NCBI RefSeq assembly: GCF_003947455.1
Contig: NZ_QHJH01000034.1
Coordinates: forward strand, 1-53,932
Origin: Streptomyces sp. WAC 04229
GTDB taxonomy: Bacteria; Actinomycetota; Actinomycetes; Streptomycetales; Streptomycetaceae
Direction of reading: 5' to 3'
Length of the DNA stretch: 53,932 nt
Shown here: piece by piece, positions 13,044 through 22,399 of the stretch
How the letters are laid out: the number at the start of each line of letters is the position of its first letter
Position numbering within the stretch: position 1 is the stretch's first letter
Notes under the pieces: model-generated
Told to the model about the DNA's origin: nothing
Database searches by the model: none
Seen by the model: the letters and a program-made list of their open reading frames with translations, nothing else
Made by a program: the position numbers and the translations under genes

Positions 13044-13120
13044 CGCCACGGCGTGCCCGGCCCGCCCACGAAGGCGCGAGCGCGCGCCCTGCGGCGACGA
13101 GCCCACGCCCGGTACGACGA

Positions 13121-13159
13121 AGCGCCCGCTCCCCGGAATGATCCCGAGGGGCGGGCGCT
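13121..13159 (-). terminator. ftsY terminator hairpin
   Basis: Left arm 13121-13134 and right arm 13148-13159 pair over 12 bp with one bulged T and a 13-nt loop. It lies 46 bp beyond the ftsY stop codon and can also serve the convergent prim-pol gene. Confidence 0.65.
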
Positions 13160-13204
13160 CACGTGCGTCCCAGTCCGCTGTGGTCCGTCGCGTCGCGCGG
13201 GAGG

Positions 13205-14413
13205 TCACTCTCCGATGAGGGCGTCCACGAAGGCCGCGGGCTCGAACGGCGCCAGGTCGTCCGCGCCCTCGCCGAGCCCGATCAGCTTGACGGGCACGCC
13301 CAGCTCGCGCTGCACGGCGACCACGATGCCGCCCTTGGCCGTGCCGTCCAGCTTGGTGAGCACGATGCCGGTGATGTCGACGACCTCGGCGAAGACCCGG
13401 GCCTGGATCAGCCCGTTCTGGCCGGTGGTGGCGTCGAGCACGAGCAGCACCTCGTCCAGCGGGGCGTGCTTCTCCACGACGCGCTTGACCTTGCCCAGCT
13501 CGTCCATGAGGCCGGTCTTGGTGTGCAGGCGGCCGGCGGTGTCGATGAGCACGACGTCCGAGCCCATCTCCTTGCCCTCCTTGACCGCGTCGAAGGCGAC
13601 GGAGGCCGGGTCGCCGGCCTCCGGGCCGCGCACGGTGTGCGCGCCGACCCGCTCGCCCCAGGTCTGGAGCTGGTCCGCGGCGGCGGCACGGAAGGTGTCG
13701 GCGGCGCCGAGGACGACGGTGCGGCCGTCGGCGACCAGGACGCGGGCGAGCTTGCCGGTGGTGGTGGTCTTGCCGGTGCCGTTGACGCCGACGACCATCA
13801 CGATGCCGGGCTTGCTGTTGGGCGGCTCGGTCTTGACCTCGCGGTCCATGTCGGGGCCGACGAGGTTGATCAGCTCCTCGCGCAGCAGGGCGCGCAGCTC
13901 GCCGGGGGTGCGGGTGCCGAGCACCTTCACCCGCTCGCGCAGCCGCTCGACCAGCTCCTGGGTCGGCTGCACGCCCACGTCGGCGGTGAGCAGGGTGTCC
14001 TCGATCTCCTCCCAGGTGTCGTCGTCGAGGTGCTCCCGCGAGAGCAGGGTGAGCAGGCCCTTGCCGAGGGCGTTCTGCGAGCGGGAGAGGCGGGCACGGA
14101 GCCGGACCAGTCGGCCGGCGGTGGGCTCGGGAACCTCGATCTGCGGGATCTCGAGCTCTTCGACGACGGGCGGCTCCTCGACGGTGGCGGTGCCGCCGTC
14201 CGGGAGGTCGACCTCCTCTATCGTCCGGCGCGTTTCGTCGCGCGGCGTCTCGGCCTCGTCGCCGACGTGCGGCTCGGCCGGAGGGGCGGTGATGTCGGGC
14301 GTGGCGGGCGGCGGCGGAGGCAGCTGCTTCTTGCGACGCGAGCCCACGAGCAGCCCGCCGAGCGCGCCGATCACGACCACGGCGATGACTACAGCAAGGA
14401 TGACGATTTCCAT
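13205..14413 (-). CDS. ftsY: signal recognition particle receptor FtsY
   Basis: SRP receptor GTPase that docks ribosome-bound Ffh at the membrane. The product is 402 aa from the ATG at 14411-14413. It has an N-terminal membrane helix (EIVILAVVIAVVVIGALGGL, residues 2-21), typical of actinobacterial FtsY. An acidic/Pro-rich linker to about residue 105, the N domain, and a G domain follow. The G domain carries GVNGTGKTTT, DTAGR and TKLDGTAKGG, with the conserved DDLAPFEP near the end. Four-helix N-domain residues ALGKGLLTLLSREHLDDDTW are evident. The longer upstream frame is rejected because the hydrophobic start segment is conserved here. It is divergent from the permease gene at 14589. Confidence 0.95.
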   Translation of the reverse strand: MEIVILAVVIAVVVIGALGGLLVGSRRKKQLPPPPPATPDITAPPAEPHVGDEAETPRDETRRTIEEVDLPDGGTATVEEPPVVEELEIPQIEVPEPTAGRLVRLRARLSRSQNALGKGLLTLLSREHLDDDTWEEIEDTLLTADVGVQPTQELVERLRERVKVLGTRTPGELRALLREELINLVGPDMDREVKTEPPNSKPGIVMVVGVNGTGKTTTTGKLARVLVADGRTVVLGAADTFRAAAADQLQTWGERVGAHTVRGPEAGDPASVAFDAVKEGKEMGSDVVLIDTAGRLHTKTGLMDELGKVKRVVEKHAPLDEVLLVLDATTGQNGLIQARVFAEVVDITGIVLTKLDGTAKGGIVVAVQRELGVPVKLIGLGEGADDLAPFEPAAFVDALIGE

Positions 14414-14588
14414 AACGCGTCCAGTATCAGCCATGGACCCCGAGGACACCCCCCTCGTCGCTTCCTCCAAAGGACAAAGGCCCCTGGAAGGCAGGAGTCG
14501 GATCAAAGTACGATGGAGGAGGCTGCGTCAACGCGCGTAGAGTCCCGACCGCCCCTCTTCTCCCACGATCGAGGCACGGACCCCCCAC

Positions 14589-16043
14589 ATGAGCAAGACC
14601 GCCGAGAACGAAGGCGCCCTGGAAACCCGCGGCATCGAGCAGGTGCCCGACCACGAGCGCACCGCCCGGACCCGTGAGCTGTTCCCGACCTGGGTCGGCG
14701 CCAACATCAGCGTGCTGCTGCTCACGATGGGCGCGAGCCTCGTCGTGGCGTACCGGCTCAACTTCTGGCAGGCGCTGGTCGTCGCGGCCGCGGCGCCGGT
14801 CGTGTCGTACGGCCTGGTCGGGCTGATCGGCATCGCCGGGAAGCGCGGCGGGGCTCCGGGCATGGCGCTGTCGCGGGCCGTGTTCGGCCAGCGGGGCAAT
14901 CTGCTGCCGGGTTCGCTGATCTGGGTCGCCCGCTGGGGCTGGGAGACGATCAACGCGGTGACCGGGGCGTACGCGGTGCTCACCGTGCTGGACATCGTGT
15001 TCGGCGTGCGGGCCAACAGCGTGCTGGACATGGTGACGCTGCTCGCCTTCGTCGTGGCGACGTTCGCGATCTCGGGGCTGGGGATCAACGCGGTCCAGAA
15101 GTGCAACAAGTACGCGACGTACCTCTTCGGCGCCTTCTCGGTGCTGGTCCTCGGCTACCTGGTCGTCGACACCGACTGGTCCGCGGTCTTCGACCGGTCC
15201 GCCGGTTCGGTGGCCGCGATGATCACCGGTGTCGGTCTGATCGCGGCCGGGGGCGTCAGCTGGATCCCGTCCGCCCCCGACTTCACGCGCTACCTGCCGC
15301 GCACGGCGTCCTCGAAGGGGATCGTGGGCGTGACCATCGGCGGGGCCGGCATCGTCGTCCTGCCCATGGTGCTGATGGGCATGATCATGGCCGTCTCCAC
15401 GCCGGACCTGGCCTCGGCCGCCGACCCGGTCTCCTTCCTCGGGGAGATCCTGCCGACCTGGATCGCGGTGCCGTACCTGATCATCGCGCTGATCGGCATG
15501 CTGCTGATCAACTCGATGTCCATGTACTCGGCCGGCTTCACGGCCCAGACCCTGGGCTTCACCGTCCCGCGGCACTGGGCGGTCTCGGTCAACGCGGTGA
15601 TCTCGCTGATCTTCGGCGGTGTGCTGATGCTGGTGGCGACCAGCTTCATGGGTTCCTTCATCGCCTTCCTGTCGCTGCTCGCGGTCGCCTTCTCCGCATG
15701 GGTCGGCGTCTTCGGCGCGGACATGCTGCGCCGCAAGGAGTACGACGGCGAGGCTCTGGCCGACACCGGCCGGACCAGCGCCTACTGGTACCGCGGTGGC
15801 TTCTCGCCCGCGGCCGTCGCCGCGTGGGCGGTGGGCCTGGCCGCGGGCCTGATGTTCACCACCTCCGACTGGTTCACCGGCCCCCTCGCCGCGAACAACG
15901 TCATCGGCGAGTACGGCCTGGGCTGGGTCGCCACGGTCGTCATCTCCGGCCTGCTGTACGTCGTACTGCCGAAGCCTGCGGTGGTCGTCCCGGCCACGGC
16001 CGCCGGCCGTGCCGCCGAGCAGGCGGAGTCGGTGGCCGTCTGA
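14589..16043 (+). CDS. NCS1-family nucleobase permease (cytosine/purine type)
   Basis: A 484-aa integral membrane protein with about 12 transmembrane segments and the nucleobase:cation symporter-1 pattern. The features are an N-terminal LFPTWVGANISVLLLTMGAS, a RAVFGQRGNLLPG loop, WGWETINAVTGAYAVL, and the central SWIPSAPDFTRYLPR motif of CodB-like permeases. Likely substrates are cytosine, purines or related compounds; the exact one cannot be told. The ATG is 12 bp after a weak GAGGCA. It stands alone, with a hairpin 27 bp downstream. Confidence 0.85.
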   Translation: MSKTAENEGALETRGIEQVPDHERTARTRELFPTWVGANISVLLLTMGASLVVAYRLNFWQALVVAAAAPVVSYGLVGLIGIAGKRGGAPGMALSRAVFGQRGNLLPGSLIWVARWGWETINAVTGAYAVLTVLDIVFGVRANSVLDMVTLLAFVVATFAISGLGINAVQKCNKYATYLFGAFSVLVLGYLVVDTDWSAVFDRSAGSVAAMITGVGLIAAGGVSWIPSAPDFTRYLPRTASSKGIVGVTIGGAGIVVLPMVLMGMIMAVSTPDLASAADPVSFLGEILPTWIAVPYLIIALIGMLLINSMSMYSAGFTAQTLGFTVPRHWAVSVNAVISLIFGGVLMLVATSFMGSFIAFLSLLAVAFSAWVGVFGADMLRRKEYDGEALADTGRTSAYWYRGGFSPAAVAAWAVGLAAGLMFTTSDWFTGPLAANNVIGEYGLGWVATVVISGLLYVVLPKPAVVVPATAAGRAAEQAESVAV

Positions 16044-16069
16044 CGCCCCTCCCCGCGGACCAATCCGGA

Positions 16070-16098
16070 CGCCCCCTGCCCCGTGCGGTGCGGGGGGC
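16070..16098 (+). terminator. terminator hairpin after the NCS1 permease
   Basis: A C-rich arm (CGCCCCC from 16070) pairs with a G-rich arm (GGGGGCG ending at 16098) around a GC-rich, partly paired centre. It starts 27 bp past the permease stop codon. The rest of the 410-bp convergent gap 16044-16453 shows no coding pattern on either strand apart from the glcP hairpin. Confidence 0.6.
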
Positions 16099-16350
16099 GC
16101 CGGCGTTTGCGCGCCCATGCCCACCGACGCCATGCACGGGGGAGCCGGCTCTCAGCCACGCCCGGGCTCGCATGGCGTAGGGGCGGACGACGGCGTCTCC
16201 CCCGTCGCCTCCGACAGCCACCCACCCGCGGAGCCCTTGGCCGGCCCCCTCCGCCCCGGCCGTACGGGGTGGAACGCCTCCGACACCGACGGGCCCCGTA
16301 CCGCCCCGGGAGCCCGCTCGTTCCCGACGGCCGACGGGACACGACAGACC

Positions 16351-16390
16351 GCCGCCCCCGGTCCGGGCTGATGCGCGGGCCGGGGGCGGC
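16351..16390 (-). terminator. glcP terminator hairpin
   Basis: Arms 16351-16365 and 16376-16390 pair over 15 positions with one mismatch and a 10-nt loop. It lies 64 bp beyond the glcP stop codon. Confidence 0.7.
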
Positions 16391-16453
16391 GGACGGTACG
16401 GGGAGAGGGGCAGCGGGGACTTGGCCCTTCTCCCCGGGTTCGGGGCGGGGCGG

Positions 16454-17872
16454 TCAGCCCATCTCCTCCAGGGCCTTGCCCTTCGTCTCCTTCACGAACT
16501 TCAGGACGAACGGGATGGAGAGCGCGGCGAAGATCGTGTAGATCACGTACGTGCCGGACAGGTTCCACTCGGCCAGCGAAGGGAAGCTCGCCGTGATGGC
16601 CCAGTTGGCGATCCACTGCGCGGATGCGGCCACGCCCAGCGCGGCGGCACGGATGCGGTTCGGGAACATCTCGCCGAGGAAGACCCAGACGACCACACCC
16701 CAGGACAGGGCGAAGAAGAGCACGAACACGTGGGCGGCGATCAGGGCGACCCAGCCCTGGGTGGCCGGGAGCTTGCCGTCGACCAGGTCGAAGGAGAAGG
16801 CCCAGGCCTCGAGCGCCAGACCGATCACCATGCCGACCGAGCCGATGAGGGCGAGCGGCCTGCGGCCGATGCGGTCCACGAAGATCATGGCGATCACGGT
16901 GCCGACGATGTTGATGATCGACGTCGTGAACGAGTAGAAGAAGGAGTCCGTGGGGTCGACACCGACCGACTGCCACAGCGTCGACGAGTAGTAGAACGCG
17001 ACGTTGATGCCGACGAACTGCTGGAAGACCGAGAGGCCGATACCGATCCAGACGATCGGCTTGAAGAAGAAGCTGCCGCCGAGCAGGTCCTTGAAGGAGG
17101 ACTTCTCCTCGCGGTGCATGGCCTGCTCGATCTCGGCGACGCGGGCGTCGAAGTCCACGTCCTTGCCCTCGACCTCTTCGAGGATCTCCTTGGCGCGCTC
17201 GTGCTTGCCGACGGAGACCAGGAACCGCGGGGACTCCGGGATGGCGAAGGAGAGCAGGCCGTAGACGATCGCCGGGACGACCATGATGCCGAGCATGACC
17301 TGCCAGGCCTCCAGGCCCATCAGCTCACCGCGCTGGTCGCCGCCTGCGGCGTTCAGCAGACCCCAGTTGACCAGCTGCGAGACCGCGATGCCGAAGACGA
17401 TCGCGGCCTGCTGGAAGGAGGCGAGCCGGCCGCGGTAGGCGGGCGGGGAGACCTCGGCGATGTAGGCCGGGCCGATCACGGAGGCCATGCCGATGGCGAA
17501 GCCGCCGATGACCCGCCACATGGCGAGGTCCCACAGCGCGAAGGGCAGCGCGGAGCCGACGGCGCTGACGGTGAAGAGGACCGCCGCGATCTGCATGCAG
17601 CGGATACGGCCGATCCGGTCCGCGATCCGGCCGGCGGTGGCGGCGCCGATGGCACAGCCGATCAGCGCGACGGCGATGACCTGGGCCAGTACCGCGGAGC
17701 CGACGTCGTAACGGTCGCGGATGGCCTCGACGGCACCGTTGATCACGGAACTGTCGTAGCCGAAGAGGAAACCGCCCATCGCGGCCGCCGCCGCGATGAA
17801 GACGACGTGCCCGAGATGCTCGGGATGAGCCGTCCTGGCTCCTGAACTGGCTGCCTGCGGTGTGCGGGACAC
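16454..17872 (-). CDS. glcP: glucose permease GlcP (MFS sugar:proton symporter)
   Basis: Major facilitator sugar transporter. In S. coelicolor the gene at this locus is the main glucose uptake system and feeds glucose kinase and carbon catabolite control. The 472-aa product has 12 transmembrane segments and all sugar-porter signatures. These are GFLFGYDSSVINGA in helix 1, the RIADRIGRIR loop 2-3 motif, PESPRFL after helix 6, QQFVGIN in helix 7, the VDRIGRRPLALIG loop 8-9 and ETKGKALEEM at the C-terminus. The GTG at 17870-17872 has AGGAG 5 bp upstream. A promoter and candidate operators lie at 17949-18046. Confidence 0.92.
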   Translation of the reverse strand: MSRTPQAASSGARTAHPEHLGHVVFIAAAAAMGGFLFGYDSSVINGAVEAIRDRYDVGSAVLAQVIAVALIGCAIGAATAGRIADRIGRIRCMQIAAVLFTVSAVGSALPFALWDLAMWRVIGGFAIGMASVIGPAYIAEVSPPAYRGRLASFQQAAIVFGIAVSQLVNWGLLNAAGGDQRGELMGLEAWQVMLGIMVVPAIVYGLLSFAIPESPRFLVSVGKHERAKEILEEVEGKDVDFDARVAEIEQAMHREEKSSFKDLLGGSFFFKPIVWIGIGLSVFQQFVGINVAFYYSSTLWQSVGVDPTDSFFYSFTTSIINIVGTVIAMIFVDRIGRRPLALIGSVGMVIGLALEAWAFSFDLVDGKLPATQGWVALIAAHVFVLFFALSWGVVVWVFLGEMFPNRIRAAALGVAASAQWIANWAITASFPSLAEWNLSGTYVIYTIFAALSIPFVLKFVKETKGKALEEMG

Positions 17873-17948
17873 GTGTACTCCTCGGGCTACCGGCAACGCC
17901 GCCGGGGTGGATCGCCTTCGGGCCCCTGAAAGGAACCTGAAGGTAAAA

Positions 17949-17988
17949 GCAACGTTGCAGAGACTATGCCTTCAAGTATCGAAGTCAA
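17949..17988 (-). promoter_or_regulatory. glcP promoter with palindrome at the expected start site
   Basis: On the - strand, -35 TTGACT (17983-17988) and -10 TAGTCT (17961-17966) are separated by 16 bp. About 7 bp downstream of the -10 lies the perfect palindrome GCAACGTTGC (17949-17958), centred on the expected transcription start and shaped like a LacI/GalR-type operator. The leader to the GTG would be about 80 nt. Confidence 0.6.
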
Positions 17989-18046
17989 TAGGACGAGTGC
18001 TGTGAGTTTGCAGATGCCTCAGAGCGCTATGTGTTCAAGAGTTGAA
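17971..18046 (-). promoter_or_regulatory. pair of TTCAA-n3-TYGAA elements upstream of glcP
   Basis: Two 13-bp dyads, TTCAAGTATCGAA at 17971-17983 and TTCAAGAGTTGAA at 18034-18046, lie 63 bp apart centre to centre, close to six helical turns. The first covers the spacer between the -35 and -10 of the proposed glcP promoter. They look like operators for one dimeric regulator, identity unknown. Confidence 0.45.
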
Positions 18047-18056
18047 GCAATTGAGG

Positions 18057-21000
18057 TCAGGACTGGCGCAGCCGCTGACTGATGACCTTCGACACACCGT
18101 CGCCTTGCATGGACACGCCGTACAGCGCGTCGGCGACCTCCATCGTCCGCTTCTGGTGCGTGATGACGATCAGCTGCGAGGCCTCCTGCAGCTCCTGCAT
18201 GATCCGGATCAGCCGCTGGAGGTTGGTGTCGTCGAGCGCCGCCTCGACCTCGTCCATGACGTAGAACGGGCTGGGCCGCGCCTTGAAGATCGACACCAGC
18301 ATCGCCACCGCGGTCAGCGAACGCTCCCCGCCGGAGAGCAGCGAGAGCCGCTTGACCTTCTTCCCCGGCGGCCGTGCCTCGACGTCCACGCCCGTGGTCA
18401 GCATGTTGTCGGGATCGGTCAGGATCAACCGCCCGTCACCGCCCGGGAAGAGCCTGCTGAAGACGCCCTCGAACTCCCGGGCCGTGTCCCGGAACGCCTC
18501 GGTGAAGACCTGCTCGACGCGTTCGTCGACCTCCTTGACGACCTGGAGCAGGTCGGCGCGGGTCTTCTTCAGGTCCTCCAGCTGCTCGCTGAGGAACTGG
18601 TGCCGCTCCTCCAGCGCCGCGAACTCCTCCAGAGCCAGCGGATTGACCTTGCCCAGCTGCTGGTAGGCGCGCTCGGCGGCCTTCAGCCGCTTCTCCTGCT
18701 CGGCACGGACGAAGGGGCGCGGGCGGTTGCGCGGATGCTCGGGGTCCTCCGGCAGCTCCTCGCCCTCGGCGGGGGGCGAGGGCGGCACCTGCTGATGGGG
18801 GCCGTACTCGGCCGCCAGCCCCGCCGGTTCCACACCGAGTTCCTCCAGCGCCTTGGTCTCCAGCTGCTCGATGCGCAGCCGCTTCTCGGCGCCGAGTACC
18901 TCCCCGCGGTGAACCGAATCCGTCAACTTGTCCAGCTCCGCCTTGAGGTCGCGCCCCGCGGTGCGCTCGGCGGTCAGTTCCTGCTCGCGCCGGGCCTTGG
19001 CCGCCTCGGCGACGGTGCGCTCCTCGTCGGCGCGGGTCAGCGAGACCTCGACGTGGGCCAGCAGTTGCCGGGCGCCGGCGGCGACCGCCTCGGCGACGGC
19101 CGCCTCGTGCCGCAGCCTGGCCCGGCGCTGTTCGGCACGCGCGCGTGCCTCGCGTTCGGAGCGGGCGGCCCGGTCCAGGGAGTCGGCCCGTCCGGCGAGG
19201 CCCTTGACCCGCTCCTCGTGGGTACGGACCTGGAGGCGGGCCTCCATCTCGGTCTGGCGGGCGTTGGCGCCGTCGGCGGCGAGCCGGTCGCGCGCGGAGG
19301 TGTCGGGCTCCTCCTCGACCGGCATCTCCTCGGCCACGGCCAGCCGTTCCGCCAGTTCCTCCACGTCCAGCAGCGCCTTGTCCAGGGCCTCCTGCGCCCG
19401 CGCCGCCGCCGCGGCGGACCGTTCCGCCTCACCGGCGGCGCCCCGCGCCTGGCCCGCGAGCCGGCCCAGCTGCTGCGCGACGGACGACTTCTCCCGGTCG
19501 GCGGCGCGGCGCCGCTCCCCCAGCTCCTCGACCAGCGCGGCGCACTCCCGGCGCCGGGCGGCGGCCGCCTCCTGGGCCCCGGCCAGCTCCTCGCAGCGCA
19601 CGGCCAGCTCCTCCAGCTCGGCGGCGGCGCGGTCGACGGACGCCTGCACCTCCAGGAGGCTGGGCGCCCCGGCGGACCCGCCCTGCGCGAAGTGCGCGCC
19701 GAGCAGGTCGCCGTCGGCGGTCACGGCGGTCAGCCCGGGGCGGGCGTAGACGAGGTCCTCGGCGTCCTCCAGGGTGGCGACGACGACGATCCCGCGCAGC
19801 AGCCGCCGCACCGCGGGCATCAGGTCCGACGGCCCTCGGACGAGGTCGGCGGCGTACGGCGCCCCGTCGGCGCGCGCTTCGTCCGGTACGTCGTCGGGGC
19901 CGCCGGCGAGCAGCAGGGCGGCCCGGCCGGCGTCCTGCTTGCGCAGCAGGCGGATGGCGTCGGCGGCGGCCGCCGGGGAGGTGACCGCGAGGGCGTCGGC
20001 GGCGGCGCCGAAGGCGGCGGCCAGGGCCACCTCGTGACCGGGCGTCACAGTGAGCAGTCCGGCGGCCGGGCCCAGCAGCCCGGTGAGCCGGTCCTTGGCG
20101 GCGAGCACCGCACCGGTGCCGTCCTTGCGGCGCAGTCCGAGGGCCAGAGCCTCGTGGCGGGCCCGCGTGGCCGCGCGCTCGCGTTCCGCCACCGTGGCCG
20201 CCTCACGGGCGGCACCGAGCGCGGCCTCCGCCTCGGCCAGCCCGCGCTTGGCGGCATCGTGGCGCTCGGCGAGTTCCCGGTCGTCGGCGTCGAGGCCGTC
20301 GACCTCGGCCTGGAGCGTCTCGTACTCCTCCTGGGCGGCGGCGGCGCGTTCCCGGGACTCGTCCCTGGCCTCGGCCAGCCGCTCGATCTCGGCCTGCGCC
20401 GAGGCGGCGCGCGAACGTGCGGCGCCGACCTGGCCGCTGAGCCGGGCCAGCCCCTCACGGCGGTCGGCGATCGCCCGTGCGGCGTCCTTGAGGCGGCGCT
20501 CCTCCTGGGCCAGCTCGCGTTCGAGGTCCGCGCGGTGGGCGACGGTGTCCTCCAGGGCGTGCTCGGCCGCCTCCAGGGCCGCTTCGAGTTCCGCCTCCTG
20601 CTCGCGGACGCGGGCGGCCTCGCGCTCCAGCTCCTCCGGGTCGCGGCCGCGGCGCTCCTCGGGAGGCGCGGAGGTGGCGCTCTTCACCCGCGCCTCGGCC
20701 AGCGAGACGGTGCCGCGCACCCGCTCGGCCAGCTGGGACAGCTCGTACCAGGTCTGCTGGGCACGCTGGAGGCGCGGGGTCAGCCGGCGGACCTCGTCCT
20801 CCAGGTCGGCCTCGCGGCGCAGCGCCTTGCCCAGTTCCCGTTCGGCGGCCTCCTTGCGCTCCTTGAGCGCGGCCTCGTCGGCGATCTCGGCCCGGAGCGC
20901 CTCGCGCAGCCGTACCAGGTCGTCGGCGAGGAGCCTGAGGCGCGCGTCCCGCAGGTCGGCCTGGATGACGGCGGCCCGCCGCGCCACCGCGGCCTGCCGG

Positions 21001-21617
21001 CCCAGCGGCTTGAGCTGGCGCCGCAGCTCGTCGGTGAGGTCCTGCACGCGCGCGAGGTTGGCCTGCATCGCGTCCAGCTTCCTGAGCGCCTTCTCCTTGC
21101 GCTTGCGGTGCTTGAGGACGCCCGCCGCCTCCTCGATGAAGGCGCGGCGGCCCATCGGGTCGGCGTGCAGGACGGAGTCGAGCTGGCCCTGACCGACGAT
21201 GACGTGCATCTCCCGGCCGATGCCGGAGTCGGACAGGAGTTCCTGGATGTCCAGGAGGCGGCAGGTGTCGCCGTTGATCTGGTACTCGCTGCCGCCGTTG
21301 CGGAACATGATCCGCGTGATGGTGACCTCGGCGTACTCGATGGGCAGCGCCCCGTCGGAGTTGTCGATGGTCAGCGACACCTCGGCCCGGCCGAGCGGCG
21401 GGCGGCCGGTGGTGCCGGCGAAGATGACGTCCTCCATCTTGCCGCCGCGCAGCGACTTGGCGCCCTGTTCGCCCATGACCCAGCTGAGCGCGTCCACGAC
21501 GTTGGACTTGCCCGAGCCGTTCGGTCCGACGACGCAGGTGATGCCGGGCTCGAACCGGAGCGTGGTCGCCGAGGCGAACGATTTGAACCCGCGCAGGGTC
21601 AGGGCCTTCAGGTGCAC
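18057..21617 (-). CDS. smc: chromosome segregation ATPase Smc
   Basis: Core subunit of the bacterial condensin, which compacts and segregates the chromosome. In Streptomyces it is important when aerial hyphae septate. The product is 1186 aa from the GTG at 21615-21617, giving the conserved start HLKALTLRGFKSFASATTL; the frame is open 11 codons further. Walker A GPNGSGKS lies at 31-38. Two long heptad-rich coiled coils flank a hinge with GPAAGLLTVTPGHE and LRKQDAGRAALLLAGG near the middle. The ABC signature LSGGE is at 1094-1098 and Walker B YVMDE at 1119-1123. No scpA or scpB lies nearby. It ends 184 bp before glcP. Confidence 0.95.
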   Translation of the reverse strand: MHLKALTLRGFKSFASATTLRFEPGITCVVGPNGSGKSNVVDALSWVMGEQGAKSLRGGKMEDVIFAGTTGRPPLGRAEVSLTIDNSDGALPIEYAEVTITRIMFRNGGSEYQINGDTCRLLDIQELLSDSGIGREMHVIVGQGQLDSVLHADPMGRRAFIEEAAGVLKHRKRKEKALRKLDAMQANLARVQDLTDELRRQLKPLGRQAAVARRAAVIQADLRDARLRLLADDLVRLREALRAEIADEAALKERKEAAERELGKALRREADLEDEVRRLTPRLQRAQQTWYELSQLAERVRGTVSLAEARVKSATSAPPEERRGRDPEELEREAARVREQEAELEAALEAAEHALEDTVAHRADLERELAQEERRLKDAARAIADRREGLARLSGQVGAARSRAASAQAEIERLAEARDESRERAAAAQEEYETLQAEVDGLDADDRELAERHDAAKRGLAEAEAALGAAREAATVAERERAATRARHEALALGLRRKDGTGAVLAAKDRLTGLLGPAAGLLTVTPGHEVALAAAFGAAADALAVTSPAAAADAIRLLRKQDAGRAALLLAGGPDDVPDEARADGAPYAADLVRGPSDLMPAVRRLLRGIVVVATLEDAEDLVYARPGLTAVTADGDLLGAHFAQGGSAGAPSLLEVQASVDRAAAELEELAVRCEELAGAQEAAAARRRECAALVEELGERRRAADREKSSVAQQLGRLAGQARGAAGEAERSAAAAARAQEALDKALLDVEELAERLAVAEEMPVEEEPDTSARDRLAADGANARQTEMEARLQVRTHEERVKGLAGRADSLDRAARSEREARARAEQRRARLRHEAAVAEAVAAGARQLLAHVEVSLTRADEERTVAEAAKARREQELTAERTAGRDLKAELDKLTDSVHRGEVLGAEKRLRIEQLETKALEELGVEPAGLAAEYGPHQQVPPSPPAEGEELPEDPEHPRNRPRPFVRAEQEKRLKAAERAYQQLGKVNPLALEEFAALEERHQFLSEQLEDLKKTRADLLQVVKEVDERVEQVFTEAFRDTAREFEGVFSRLFPGGDGRLILTDPDNMLTTGVDVEARPPGKKVKRLSLLSGGERSLTAVAMLVSIFKARPSPFYVMDEVEAALDDTNLQRLIRIMQELQEASQLIVITHQKRTMEVADALYGVSMQGDGVSKVISQRLRQS

Positions 21618-21786
21618 GCCGCCGGACTCTACCTTTCGGGGGTGTCTCACTCCATGAACCGGTGAACCGCCGCGGTTTCGCCGGTGAACGTGCAGGGCAC
21701 ATCAGACGTTGAAGAGGGTGAAAGGATGCGCGGGGCAGGGAAGTCCGGTCGGACGCGGGCGCTGAGACGGGGGCGGGAAAGAAAGA

Positions 21787-21808
21787 AGGGACGCCGAAGC
21801 GTCCCTTG
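21787..21808 (-). terminator. intrinsic terminator of the 67-aa coiled-coil gene
   Basis: A perfect 9-bp stem (21787-21795 with 21800-21808) with a CGAA loop. On the - strand it is followed directly by a U-rich run (TTCTTTCTTT). It lies 72 bp beyond the stop at 21880. A U-tract is rare in this window, so this is a classical Rho-independent terminator. Confidence 0.8.
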
Positions 21809-21879
21809 CAGACTCTGACACCTAGCGGTTGTACGGGCGGGCCCGACCACTGCGTGCCGTGCGTGGAGCGATGCAGTGA

Positions 21880-22083
21880 TCAGGTGAGCGCAGGCTCCGC
21901 CTGGTGTGCGTCAACGCTCTCCATGATCCTGTCGTGAGAAGCAGCAGCCGCCAGCATGTCGTTCTCCGCCTGGATTCGTCCGAGCTCGGATTCCAGGTCC
22001 TGGACGCGCTGCTGGAGCCGTCGCATCTCAGCGAGGAGTCGAGGGTCGGAGCCGCCGACGTAACCGAGAAGCGCCTTTGCCAT
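21880..22083 (-). CDS. small coiled-coil protein, unknown function
   Basis: A 67-aa protein from the ATG at 22081-22083, with GGAGG 10 bp upstream. It begins MAKALLGYVGGSDPRLLAEM and then has about five heptads (RRLQQRVQDLESELGRIQAE) predicted as a single parallel coiled coil. The tail is short and acidic. There is no signal peptide or membrane helix. The start motif is one I associate with a small conserved Streptomyces protein near smc. It has its own terminator and a 380-bp upstream gap, so it is probably expressed on its own. Its role is unknown; an oligomerising partner for a nucleoid or polarity protein is a guess. Confidence 0.8.
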   Translation of the reverse strand: MAKALLGYVGGSDPRLLAEMRRLQQRVQDLESELGRIQAENDMLAAAASHDRIMESVDAHQAEPALT

Positions 22084-22399
22084 GATGGATGGTCCTCCAC
22101 AATGAGTGACCGACCGAAGCGGTGTGGGTCGTGAGGGATTCGCACCCGCGGTGCTTGGCACTTTGGAGTTTTTACTGCCGTTCAACCATGCCAAACAGCT
22201 AAGGTGCGCGGGGCTTTCAGCGTCTCACCAAAAAGTTTGACGGTCAACACGATCACGCCCCGTATCGACGGGCGTCCGGGGGCATGCGGCCGGGAAGCGG
22301 CGACGCTGCGACTCCTGCGGACCCCTCGGGGCGTGGCGATCTTTCTGGTTGCGGAGCCTCCCACGACGGGCCGTCCCTTGGCAACCACCTGCCCGTTTT

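Noticed and set aside
16044..16453. Possible small gene in the 410-bp gap between the NCS1 permease and glcP
   Set aside because: Open frames exist on both strands but lack coding bias, starts and recognisable motifs; two terminator hairpins explain the structure.
18042..21665. A 1207-codon + strand frame opposite smc
   Set aside because: Pure shadow of smc, as with similar long frames opposite glnD, recG, leuC and cvnA1.
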